Shown here: positions 1 to 7,749 of the stretch, in pieces
Layout: every line of letters starts with the position of its first letter
Numbering within the stretch: the first letter of the stretch is position 1
NCBI RefSeq assembly: GCF_902491285.1
Contig: NZ_CABUHK010000095.1
Span: 1-19,495 of the forward strand
Direction of reading: 5' to 3'
DNA length: 19,495 nucleotides
From: an uncultured Bacteroides sp.
GTDB lineage: Bacteria > Bacteroidota > Bacteroidia > Bacteroidales > Bacteroidaceae
Program-made: the position numbers and the translations under genes
The notes under the pieces: model-generated
Told to the model about the DNA's origin: nothing
The model's input: the letters and a program-made list of their open reading frames with translations, nothing else
Database searches by the model: none

Positions 1-328
1 AGCCAAGATTCTTTATTCACAATAGAAGAAGTACCACCAAATTTGACGAAGAACCGAAAAAGGTGCCTTGTATACCCTTTCAGGGCGATCATTAAGTAGC
101 TTTCCTAAACCGCTGTGTGTGGTACAAGAACAAGGAAGAGTAGTAGTTAACATTACCGTAAATCCTGCAGGACTCGTAATAGCTGCCAGTATTAATCCTC
201 TGACAAATACAACAAGTACAACTTTGCGTAATGCGTCAATAAAAGCTGCTAAAAAGGCTCGTTTTAATACTATTGACAGCATGAACAACCAGCAAGGAAC
301 AATAACTTACCATTTTGAATTACGTTAA
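1..328 (+). pseudogene. C-terminal part of a TonB-type energy transducer, 5'-truncated by the window, possibly frameshifted
   Basis: The open frame read from 68 to the TAA at 326-328 encodes a TonB C-terminal domain of the Bacteroides type: a LSGRSL segment, then FPKP, a strand VVVNITVNPAG, a helix rich in Ala/Lys/Arg, and the ending GTITYHFELR. This domain contacts the TonB box of outer-membrane receptors from the periplasm. There is no start codon with a plausible leader; the only in-frame initiator is a TTG at 68, inside the domain. Upstream, the sequence looks coding but changes frame twice: DSLFTIEEVPP (frame of base 1), KFDEEPKK (frame of base 3), then GALYTLSG (frame of base 2). Each change sits at an A-run that is one A short (AAA at 39-41, AAAAA at 57-61). 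The gene is therefore either a decayed copy or carries sequencing errors. The domain call is fairly sure; the pseudogene call is an inference because the N-terminus lies outside the window. Confidence 0.6.
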
Positions 329-363
329 TCAGAGTTTCTAAATAGAAAATAAAGATTACTGCT

Positions 364-885
364 ATGAAATACGAAAATGTGACTATGAAAGGAGATGAGA
401 ATGAGTTTCGCTTTTCGCTTACCAAAGAAGGTAACAAAAAATTAGTCGTATTTGGCGTGAACCCAAGTACGGCCAACGAACAAACTGCCGATCTGACAAT
501 CACAAAAGTAATGGGATTTGCAGACCGAAATGGTTTTGACGGCTTTATCATGCTAAATCTCTACCCACAACGCTGCACTAATCCTGCAGACTTGGATAAA
601 GAGATAGACGAAGAACTGCATCGCCAAAATTTAGAAGAAATCCGCCTATCTGTTTACAATATAGAAAGACCTGTTATCTTACTTGGATTTGGCGATACTA
701 TCCACTTGCGTCCATATTTGAAAAGATGCTTAAAAGAAATTGTGAATATACTTGCCACCTACACCCCTCAATGGAAAAACGTGGGAACATTAACTAAAAA
801 TGGCAATCCTCGTCACCTCTCCCGAGTTAGCTATGACAAACTTAGCAATTTTGACGTACAAGAATACATATCCACACATCTATAA
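364..885 (+). CDS. DUF1643 family protein
   Basis: A 173-residue cytosolic protein that I recognise as DUF1643 from its N-terminal signature: GVNPSTAN at residues 31-38, followed by TADLTITKV, a GF-rich helix, and NLYPQR at 65-70. The length fits the family, which normally consists of this one domain. No biochemical function is established to my knowledge; the NPSTA and Asn/Tyr/Pro motifs suggest a conserved binding pocket, but that is inference. It has no signal peptide and no membrane segment. The start at 364 is the first ATG after the upstream stop and puts the signature at its usual distance from the N-terminus; a second ATG eight codons in is possible. The stop lies 4 bases before the next gene's ATG, so the two are probably translated together. 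Base composition is A+T-rich, like the two genes that follow. Confidence 0.85.
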   Translation: MKYENVTMKGDENEFRFSLTKEGNKKLVVFGVNPSTANEQTADLTITKVMGFADRNGFDGFIMLNLYPQRCTNPADLDKEIDEELHRQNLEEIRLSVYNIERPVILLGFGDTIHLRPYLKRCLKEIVNILATYTPQWKNVGTLTKNGNPRHLSRVSYDKLSNFDVQEYISTHL

Positions 886-889
886 TATT

Positions 890-2143
890 ATGAATAACAT
901 ATATAAATTCCGATTTATACACATGGGTATAATATGCCTGTTGTTTTTATCTTGTACTCCTAATCCTGTTGAAGAAGCCAAAATAGAAATGCAGAAAGAA
1001 TATCATGCCTATTTTGACAATACAATCAACATGATAGAACAATACAATTGGGTACAGTCTATCGATCTTCATGATTATTGGTATCCTGAAGGAACTACCA
1101 CCATCGAAGCAGCTAATGATTTAGAAACGGTAATACAAGGATGCAGACGCCTATCTAAAAAAATTTCCACCATTGACATAGATGATGAATGGGTTATTTC
1201 CGCAAAACAGGAATTGCAACAAGTACTAAATGAAAAAATACAAAAAGCAGTTTCCATTACTCATAATCCTTTTTATGGTCTTGCTGGTGCTTTTATTGGG
1301 CTATTTGCCAACAGCGAAGCGACAAAAGAGGAAGCTAAGATACCAGAAGAAATTAGTAATGCCTTGAATAACCTACAAAACAGTCTACAATCAAAAATGG
1401 ACATAAGTGATGCCATTGTACGTATGCGAGACAATATCATTAGTAATAAAGAACTGAATAAAAAACAATTTATTGAAATCAACAATGCTATCTTAGCAAT
1501 GGCACGTGATAGTTTTTTAAACCATTTTCAAGGTTGGAAAGGAGTTGAATCTTATTTCGACAATAAGACAAACAACCTCAAAGACAGCACTTATATCAAT
1601 AATATATACCAGTTTTTTCATGCATCGGCAGAAGCTATAAAAGAGTTAAAAAAACACCATTTATATGATGAACAGACAACTCAAATGTATACAGGTTTCT
1701 ATACTGAAGCTGATGCCTACTGTGAACCGGTAGATAAAGCAACGGATGATATTACCAGTATATACAAAGGAAAAGGTTTTATTATTGACTATTATTCAAA
1801 TGCATTAGATGGAGAAGGGAAACTATATTGGAATATTTATTCTTATCAGGAAAAAAACGGAGATTTAACATTAACGCTCAAAAAGACTTTTCTTTACGAT
1901 AAGAACAACAATTCCGCATCTATAAAAACGCCCAATAAAGAATATATAGGCAGTGAATATATTTATAAATCACTTTCTTGTGGGGAAAATTCTTACGCAG
2001 GAATACACACGTCTAAAAAGGGAGAAAAATATGCAATAGTCTGGGTCAAAAGTGATGAAATAGATAATTACTTCCTCAAAGATTTATTTTTATGTAAAGA
2101 AATTATATCTTATCTTACATCAAACGAATGGCAGGATAAATAA
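890..2143 (+). CDS. lipoprotein of unknown function
   Basis: A 417-residue protein that I do not recognise. The N-terminus has a short basic region, a hydrophobic stretch (residues 12-20) and a lipobox LFLSC with the lipidated Cys at 22, so it should be exported and lipid-anchored. Residues 25-125 and 145-240 are predominantly charged helical sequence, probably coiled coil. Between them lies a glycine-rich hydrophobic stretch (about 127-140) flanked by acidic residues. Residues 300-417 look like beta-rich soluble sequence. The frame is open back to 800, but the ATG at 890 is chosen because it puts the lipobox at the normal place and begins just 4 bases after the DUF1643 stop; the earlier extension overlaps that gene. 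An ATG at residue 12 would leave almost no basic n-region. The gene is strikingly A+T-rich compared with the efflux operon downstream, which may indicate acquisition by transfer. Confidence 0.75.
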   Translation: MNNIYKFRFIHMGIICLLFLSCTPNPVEEAKIEMQKEYHAYFDNTINMIEQYNWVQSIDLHDYWYPEGTTTIEAANDLETVIQGCRRLSKKISTIDIDDEWVISAKQELQQVLNEKIQKAVSITHNPFYGLAGAFIGLFANSEATKEEAKIPEEISNALNNLQNSLQSKMDISDAIVRMRDNIISNKELNKKQFIEINNAILAMARDSFLNHFQGWKGVESYFDNKTNNLKDSTYINNIYQFFHASAEAIKELKKHHLYDEQTTQMYTGFYTEADAYCEPVDKATDDITSIYKGKGFIIDYYSNALDGEGKLYWNIYSYQEKNGDLTLTLKKTFLYDKNNNSASIKTPNKEYIGSEYIYKSLSCGENSYAGIHTSKKGEKYAIVWVKSDEIDNYFLKDLFLCKEIISYLTSNEWQDK

Positions 2144-2228
2144 TATTAAATGCCAGTTTTATCTGTATTGTACAATGAGCATCAGCACTAATTTTCTTTT
2201 ATTTATTAACTATAAAACTATTAAAAGT

Positions 2229-3035
2229 ATGAAATCAATGAAGAATTTATTTGCAATTGGATTAACTCTCGTAATTTGTGCCGGATTTACGGCTTGTGGT
2301 AATGATGATGATAAGCAAGAAGTAACATTGCCAACAATATTCGAAGGTAAAAGAATCACTCAATGCGAATCTACAGCCAACGGTTATACAGAAAGAAATG
2401 CGTATAGCTACAGTAACGGAAAGCTCATCTCTTATAGTGAGTATGAGATTAGTAACAAAGAAACTATTGAAGATAAATATACCATCGATTATGAAAATAA
2501 TCAAGTTCGAATTTCATGGAAAGACGGCAATGACAGTGAAATTTGCACATACTCCTTAAATGAAAACGGCTTTGCAACCTCTGCAATATTAGTCACTAAA
2601 GAAGATGAGGATGTATGGAATACGCATTATACTTTTGAATATGACGCAAATGGTTATCTAATCAAAATTACGGAAGGAAACGATGGAGAAGAACCGGAAA
2701 TAATAGAAATAGAGCGAAATGACGGTGACGTACTATCATTCAGTTACGATGACAGTCAATATACATATACCTATACTTCAAATATAAACAAAGGCGGAAT
2801 TCTTCCGGTTGATAACGGCTGGCTTGATATGGAAGCAGAACTTCATATTGCATATTATGCAGGAATCTTGGGTAAACCCACAAAACACCTGATTGCATCA
2901 CAAAAAGATAAATTCGGCTACAGAAGCAATGAAGAAACCTATGAATATGAATTAGATGCTGATAAATACGTGAAATCCTGTACAATAACAGACAACAAAG
3001 GTGATGTTTCTTCCTATAATTATACTTTTAAATAA
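2229..3035 (+). CDS. DUF4595-like surface lipoprotein
   Basis: A 268-residue lipoprotein. Residues 1-22 form a signal peptide ending in the lipobox FTAC (Cys23), directly followed by GNDDDK. An acidic stretch right after the lipidated Cys is the type of export signal described for surface lipoproteins of Bacteroidota, so exposure on the outer face is likely. The mature part consists of repeated short beta strands of the form YSNGKL / YDANGYL / YELDADKYV, a pattern seen in DUF4595 lipoproteins and related to the YD/RHS-like 'NGxL' strand repeats of Bacteroides. The family is common in gut Bacteroides but has no assigned function that I know. The frame is open from 2175, but the ATG at 2229 (or the one at 2238) fits the signal peptide; the upstream extension would bury it. 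It follows the previous gene by 85 bases and may be in the same transcript. Confidence 0.75.
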   Translation: MKSMKNLFAIGLTLVICAGFTACGNDDDKQEVTLPTIFEGKRITQCESTANGYTERNAYSYSNGKLISYSEYEISNKETIEDKYTIDYENNQVRISWKDGNDSEICTYSLNENGFATSAILVTKEDEDVWNTHYTFEYDANGYLIKITEGNDGEEPEIIEIERNDGDVLSFSYDDSQYTYTYTSNINKGGILPVDNGWLDMEAELHIAYYAGILGKPTKHLIASQKDKFGYRSNEETYEYELDADKYVKSCTITDNKGDVSSYNYTFK

Positions 3036-3055
3036 AATTTCCACTCTATAAATAT

Positions 3056-3107
3056 ATAATGCAGTGATACGAACTTTTCATACAAAAAGTTCATAACACT
3101 GCATTAT
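3056..3107. terminator. nested hairpin between convergent genes
   Basis: An 11-bp perfect outer stem (3056-3066 with 3097-3107, ATAATGCAGTG / CACTGCATTAT) encloses an inner 8-bp perfect stem (3071-3078 with 3085-3092, GAACTTTT / AAAAGTTC) with a 6-base loop. It lies 20 bases after the DUF4595-like gene and between it and the convergent efflux operon. There is no clear T-run on either side of the outer stem, so it could act as a terminator in either direction or as an RNA 3'-end stabiliser. The inner stem of the + strand transcript ends in an A-run, not a U-run. Confidence 0.6.
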
Positions 3108-3184
3108 TCATTCTCCAAAAAGCAGATCAAAAAATTGGCTAGAGTATCTTGAATATGAAACATTTCAATACTATCAAAACACTC

Positions 3185-3265
3185 TCATGAAATAAGTTGT
3201 CTGCCCTTATCCGTAAGTCTCAACTTCTGATTTCGATTATTCGAAACATTTGAAATACTATACTT
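3185..3265 (-). pseudogene. short winged-helix-like peptide remnant after the efflux operon
   Basis: Read on the minus strand directly after the TAG of the outer-membrane factor, and in the same frame, is a run of 26 codons ending in TGA. It contains NRNQKLRLTDKGRQLIS. The (R/K)LTDKGRxLI pattern is typical of the wing and following helix of MarR/PadR-like winged-helix proteins. There is no start codon and no helix-turn-helix in front of it. It may be the tail of a deleted regulator, or a chance in-frame extension. It rests on one short motif only. Confidence 0.25.
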
Positions 3266-4642
3266 CTAATCATTTTTCCAACCACCACCTAAAGCCTTAT
3301 AAAGTTGCACGACAGTAATCAACTCGTCACGAATCGCATTACTCAAACCAATCTGGGCATCGAAGTATCCACGCTGGGCATCCAGCACATCCAAATAATT
3401 GATAACGCCATTAATGTATTGAAGTTGCGCAAGATCCATGTAACTCTTCGCCGAACGTTCAAGGTTGGCTCGAAGCTCATATACCTCTTTTATCTTATTG
3501 AAATTTACAATTGCGTTGCGTGTTTCCTTAAAGGCTTGTAATACAGACTTCTCATAATTGTGTACTTCGGCTTCATAAGCCGCTTTCTTCGCTTTCAGTG
3601 CCGCACGATTCTTGCCCCAACCAAAGATAGGAGTCAACAGAGCTCCTTCCATAACGGCATAGGGAGATTTCAAGAGGCTGGACAGAGAAGTACTTTCCGT
3701 ACCGAAACCACCGGTCAGTGCCAGGCGCGGGAACATATTCGTATAAGCCACTCCTACTTTGGCATTGGCGGCAATCAACTTCTGTTCAGCTTGGCGAATG
3801 TCGGGACGACGTTCCAGCAAAGTGGACGGTAAGCCTACCGGCAGCATCTTCGGAGAATTGAACTCCTGAAGCAAACGGGAACGGGCTATCTTGTTAGGAT
3901 ACTCACCTGCAAGAAAAGCGATATCGTTTTCTTTCAGAGAGATTTTACGTTCCAAGTCCGGTACCAATGTTGCCGTACGTGCCAATTCCACTTGTGACTG
4001 ACGGTAAGAAGTCTCCGAAGTCAATCCCCCGGCAAAACGGATACGCGCCAGGCGGACACCTTCTTCACGGGCTTTCAAAGTCTGTTTTACAATATCCAGT
4101 TCCGTATCCAAAGCCACCAGTTCATAATAAGCCTGTGCCACTTCCGCCACAATCGTCATTCTAAGTGCCCGTTGCGCCTCTATGGATTGCAGATATTCGG
4201 CAATACTCGCGGAACGCGCCCAACGCAGATTTCCCCAAAGGTCGAGTTCCCACGAAACCAGGAACTGGGCTTCGAACGTATCCGATCTCTTGAAAGCATC
4301 TCCCCCATGATTCTCCAGCTCACGTTCTGCAGTCACTTTCCCTTTAATGTCCGGTAGCAGTGCCGCGGTAGAGATTCGTTTCTGCGCAGCCATTTCCTGT
4401 ACACGGGCAGCGGCTATCAGCATATCCTTGTTATGCTCCAATGCACGTTCTATCAGACTCCGCAAAGTAGAATCCGTGTATATATCTTTCCAATCCTGGT
4501 CGCCGAAGCTGGCTGAATCCTGATGTTGCGCCAGACTATCGGGCAAATGAAGGTCGGGACGGACATAACTTTTTCCTACCTTGCAGGAAGTCAAGACTCC
4601 TGCAAGCAATAAGACAGCAATATATAGTTTCTTTCGTTTCAT
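3266..4642 (-). CDS. RND efflux outer-membrane factor, TolC/OprM (NodT) family lipoprotein
   Basis: A 458-residue outer-membrane channel subunit of a tripartite efflux pump. A signal peptide ends in the lipobox LTSC with Cys20, so it is an acylated OprM-type factor. The mature part shows the two tandem OEP repeats of the family: a long helical region from about 60 to 240 containing FLVSWELDLWG (residues 127-137), and the signature LPSTLLERRPDIRQAE (271-286) followed by NMFPRLALTGGFG. This last pattern is the hallmark of the NodT branch. Length is normal. It is the third gene of the operon; its ATG overlaps the TAA of the pump gene by one base (TAATG), so translation is coupled. It would form the trimeric duct across the outer membrane and periplasm that receives substrates from the RND pump. 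The substrate range cannot be read from sequence. Confidence 0.95.
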   Translation of the reverse strand: MKRKKLYIAVLLLAGVLTSCKVGKSYVRPDLHLPDSLAQHQDSASFGDQDWKDIYTDSTLRSLIERALEHNKDMLIAAARVQEMAAQKRISTAALLPDIKGKVTAERELENHGGDAFKRSDTFEAQFLVSWELDLWGNLRWARSASIAEYLQSIEAQRALRMTIVAEVAQAYYELVALDTELDIVKQTLKAREEGVRLARIRFAGGLTSETSYRQSQVELARTATLVPDLERKISLKENDIAFLAGEYPNKIARSRLLQEFNSPKMLPVGLPSTLLERRPDIRQAEQKLIAANAKVGVAYTNMFPRLALTGGFGTESTSLSSLLKSPYAVMEGALLTPIFGWGKNRAALKAKKAAYEAEVHNYEKSVLQAFKETRNAIVNFNKIKEVYELRANLERSAKSYMDLAQLQYINGVINYLDVLDAQRGYFDAQIGLSNAIRDELITVVQLYKALGGGWKND

Positions 4643-7600
4643 TATTTCTTATGTTTTAAGATTTTCGACTTTGTTTTATATACCATCACAAAGAAGAACG
4701 GTACGAGAATAATACCGAATACAATGGCAAATATCATTCCGAAGAATACACCTGTACCAATCGCCTGACGACTTGCCGAACCGGGACCGCTTGCCAACAC
4801 CATCGGAAGCATACCGAGAACGAACGCAAGGGATGTCATCAGAATCGGGCGGAAACGCAATCGGGCTGCATAAATGGCCGACTGCACCAAATCTTCTCCT
4901 TTATCCACCTGCACTTTGGCAAATTCCACAATCAAGATGGCATTTTTGGCGGCAAGCCCTACCAACATAACCAAACCAATCTGGAAATACACATCATTCT
5001 CCAATCCGCAAACCCAGACTCCCAAGTAAGCTCCCAAGGCGGCAACAGGCAAAGAAAGCAATACCGCAATAGGCACCGTCCAACTTTCATATTGCGCGGC
5101 AAGGAATAGGAAGACGAACAGGAATACCAACGCCATCACCATACCGGTCTGACCGCCCGCCTGTTTTTCCTGATAAGAGAGTCCGCTCCATTCCAAACCA
5201 ATATTATCGGGAAGATGGTCACGGGCAATCTGCTCCATGATCTCCATAGCCTGTCCGGAACTGTAGCCTTGCGCGGCTGCTCCACGAATTACGGCTGTAG
5301 TAAACATATTAAAACGCTTGATACTGCCCGGCCCCGTGGTATAGGATGCGTTTCCTAAAGAAGTCAGCGGCACCATCGCCCCATTGGATGCTTTCACAAA
5401 GAACAAATTGATATTATCCTTATGTTCGCGGTAAGGAGCTTCCGCCTGGATATATACCTTATATATACGGTTGAACATGTTAAAGTCATTCACATACACC
5501 GAACCGGTATAAGCCTTCATGGTAGAAAACACATCAGCCAAAGGCACACCCAGCATCTTTACCTTATCACGGTCTACATCAAAGTAGAGTTGTGGTATCT
5601 CCGATTGCAGGGAAGAGGACAAACCTGCCAATTCCTTGCGTTTGGATGCATAATACATCAATGTATCCGCCGCATCTACCAAATTATCAAAAGTCGCTTC
5701 GCCACGAGCTTCCAACTGCATTTCAAAACCACCCGAACTACCCAATCCCGGTATTACCGGCGGAGTGGAAAGATAAACTTTACATTCCGGATATTCCTTG
5801 AGATGCTTTTCCACCGTATCCATTATCTTTTCAATACTGGTGTTCTTGCGCTCTTCCCAAGGCTTGAGAATAACCGTCAGTTCGGCACGTCCCTGATTAC
5901 TTCCTACACGCGGGCTGCTTCCCGTCACATTCTGTATATATTCGATATATGGATTCTTTTCCAAATAAGCAATGGCACGTTCTGTCACGATGCGTGTACG
6001 TTCCAGGGTAGCGCCCTCCGGCAATTCAAGTTCAATCTTGAAATATCCCTGGTCTTCCACAGGCAAGAAACTGGTCGGAATAATACGGTGAATCAGCATG
6101 ATAGCAATCAATACCATTCCGAAAGCACTCAATACGCGGCGGGGATGTTTGATAGTACGGGTTACGGCAGCTACATACTTATTACTACCGATACCCAGCC
6201 ATTCATTGATTTTCCTGAAAACAATATTTTTCTTCTTTCCACTGTCCGGCTTCAAAATCAGAGAACACATGACAGGGCTCAATGTCAAAGCCACCACCGT
6301 AGAGATAAGCACAGACACTACAATCGTCACCGTAAACTGGCGGTACAACTGCCCCGTAATCCCACTCAGAAAGCTGACCGGAACAAATACAGCCGCCAAC
6401 ACCAACGATGTAGCAATCAAGGCACTAGCCAGCCCATTCATCGCTTTCTTGGTAGCTTCATAAGGACTCAGTTTTTCCGTTTCCATTATATGTTCCACGC
6501 CTTCTACCACCACAATCGCATCATCCACAACGATACCGATGGCTAGAATCAATCCGAGCAATGTCAATATATTGAGTGAGAAACCGAAAATCAACATGAA
6601 TCCGAAAGTACCAATCAATGAAATAGGCACCGCTACCACCGGAATCAACGTTGCACGCCAACTCTGTAAAGAAAGATAGACTACAAGCACGACCAATACC
6701 AAAGCCTCAAACAACGTTTTATAGACCTCGTGTATAGATTCGGAAATATAGGTTGTCATATCGAACGGAATCTCATAGCTCAACCCTTCGGGGAAGTTCT
6801 TACTGATTTCATCCATTGCATCTTTCACCCTCTCGGCAACTTCCATCGCATTGGCGCCCGGTAACATATAAATGCCTAGTACGGCCGCATTCTCACCGTT
6901 GATACCACTCTCCGTATTATAAGAAGAAGCCTCCAATGACACACGTGCCACATCTTTCAACCGGATGATGGAACCGTTTGCATTAGCACGTACCACAATA
7001 TCTTCAAACTGTCCTACTGTGGAAAGACGTCCCTGCGTCGTAATAGGAATCGTTATATCCAACCCTTGCACCGGTTGTTGTCCTAATACACCTGCCGCCG
7101 ATTCACGGTTCTGGTCTTTCAGGGCATTCTGCAAATCCTGTACAGTCAGTCCGAAATTCGCCAACTTATCGGGCTGTGCCCAGATCTGCATGGCATAGTA
7201 ACGGCTACCGATATTCGACACACGTCCTACTCCCGGAATACGGCGAATTACGTCGAGCACATTGATTGTAGCAAAGTTACTCAGATAAATCTCGTCAAAC
7301 TTAGGGTCGGTAGAAGTCAGACACAGAGTCATCAACTGACTGGGAGCCTGCTTTTCTACAGAAATACCATTCTGAATCACTTCCGCCGGCAAACGGGACT
7401 CCGCCAGCTTCACACGGTTCTGGATCTCAACTGCCGCCAAATCCGGGTCGGCAGAAACATCAAATGTCACCGTTGCCGAGAAACCGCCGGAATTGGAACT
7501 GTTTGATTCCATATAAAGCATTCCCGGCGTACCGTTAATTTCCTGTTCAATCGGAGTAGCCACCGCCTGCGACACAGTAAGCGCGCTCGCACCCGGATAG

Positions 7601-7746
7601 GATGCACTGATTTTCACCACCGGGGGGGTAATCTGCGGATATTGGTCCACCGGAAGCATTGTCAGACCAATAATGCCGACAATTACGATCACGATGGAGA
7701 TTACAGCCGAAAAAACCGGCCTGTCTATAAAAAAAGTAACTTTCAT
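4642..7746 (-). CDS. RND efflux pump, inner-membrane transporter (HAE1/AcrB family)
   Basis: A 1034-residue proton-driven exporter of the hydrophobe/amphiphile efflux family. The N-terminus MKVTFFIDRPVFSAVISIVI is the typical first transmembrane helix. TM4 carries the proton-relay pair D408-D409 in GIVVDDAIVVVE, and TM10 the partner K934 in GLAAKNAILIVEF; both are intact. Two large periplasmic loops (about 35-340 and 565-865) show the duplicated porter/docking architecture, and RFRPILMTSLAF near 964-975 is a conserved motif of the C-terminal half. Length matches AcrB (about 1,050). It is the second gene of the operon, 3 bases after the adaptor stop, with its ribosome site (GGAGAA) lying inside the end of the adaptor gene. 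It should trimerise in the inner membrane and pass drugs, bile salts or detergents to the outer-membrane duct; which substrates is not visible. No regulator gene adjoins the operon. Confidence 0.97.
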   Translation of the reverse strand: MKVTFFIDRPVFSAVISIVIVIVGIIGLTMLPVDQYPQITPPVVKISASYPGASALTVSQAVATPIEQEINGTPGMLYMESNSSNSGGFSATVTFDVSADPDLAAVEIQNRVKLAESRLPAEVIQNGISVEKQAPSQLMTLCLTSTDPKFDEIYLSNFATINVLDVIRRIPGVGRVSNIGSRYYAMQIWAQPDKLANFGLTVQDLQNALKDQNRESAAGVLGQQPVQGLDITIPITTQGRLSTVGQFEDIVVRANANGSIIRLKDVARVSLEASSYNTESGINGENAAVLGIYMLPGANAMEVAERVKDAMDEISKNFPEGLSYEIPFDMTTYISESIHEVYKTLFEALVLVVLVVYLSLQSWRATLIPVVAVPISLIGTFGFMLIFGFSLNILTLLGLILAIGIVVDDAIVVVEGVEHIMETEKLSPYEATKKAMNGLASALIATSLVLAAVFVPVSFLSGITGQLYRQFTVTIVVSVLISTVVALTLSPVMCSLILKPDSGKKKNIVFRKINEWLGIGSNKYVAAVTRTIKHPRRVLSAFGMVLIAIMLIHRIIPTSFLPVEDQGYFKIELELPEGATLERTRIVTERAIAYLEKNPYIEYIQNVTGSSPRVGSNQGRAELTVILKPWEERKNTSIEKIMDTVEKHLKEYPECKVYLSTPPVIPGLGSSGGFEMQLEARGEATFDNLVDAADTLMYYASKRKELAGLSSSLQSEIPQLYFDVDRDKVKMLGVPLADVFSTMKAYTGSVYVNDFNMFNRIYKVYIQAEAPYREHKDNINLFFVKASNGAMVPLTSLGNASYTTGPGSIKRFNMFTTAVIRGAAAQGYSSGQAMEIMEQIARDHLPDNIGLEWSGLSYQEKQAGGQTGMVMALVFLFVFLFLAAQYESWTVPIAVLLSLPVAALGAYLGVWVCGLENDVYFQIGLVMLVGLAAKNAILIVEFAKVQVDKGEDLVQSAIYAARLRFRPILMTSLAFVLGMLPMVLASGPGSASRQAIGTGVFFGMIFAIVFGIILVPFFFVMVYKTKSKILKHKK

Positions 7747-7749
7747 CGC

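Noticed and set aside
36..61. Programmed -1 frameshifting in the TonB gene at A AAT TTG and AAAAAG
   Set aside because: Two programmed shifts within 25 bases would be needed, and TonB genes are not known to use them; base loss in A-runs explains both junctions more simply.
13..288. 91-codon open frame on the - strand
   Set aside because: Antisense to the TonB C-terminal domain, no motif, no ribosome site.
800..889. Longer N-terminus for the unknown lipoprotein
   Set aside because: It overlaps the DUF1643 gene in another frame and would place the lipobox about 50 residues in; the ATG at 890 gives a normal lipoprotein signal.
5422..6546. 374-codon open frame on the + strand inside the RND pump gene
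   Set aside because: It is antisense to conserved transmembrane and porter motifs of a complete pump gene, is rich in His/Gln/Arg typical of shadow frames, and has no domain pattern or ribosome site.
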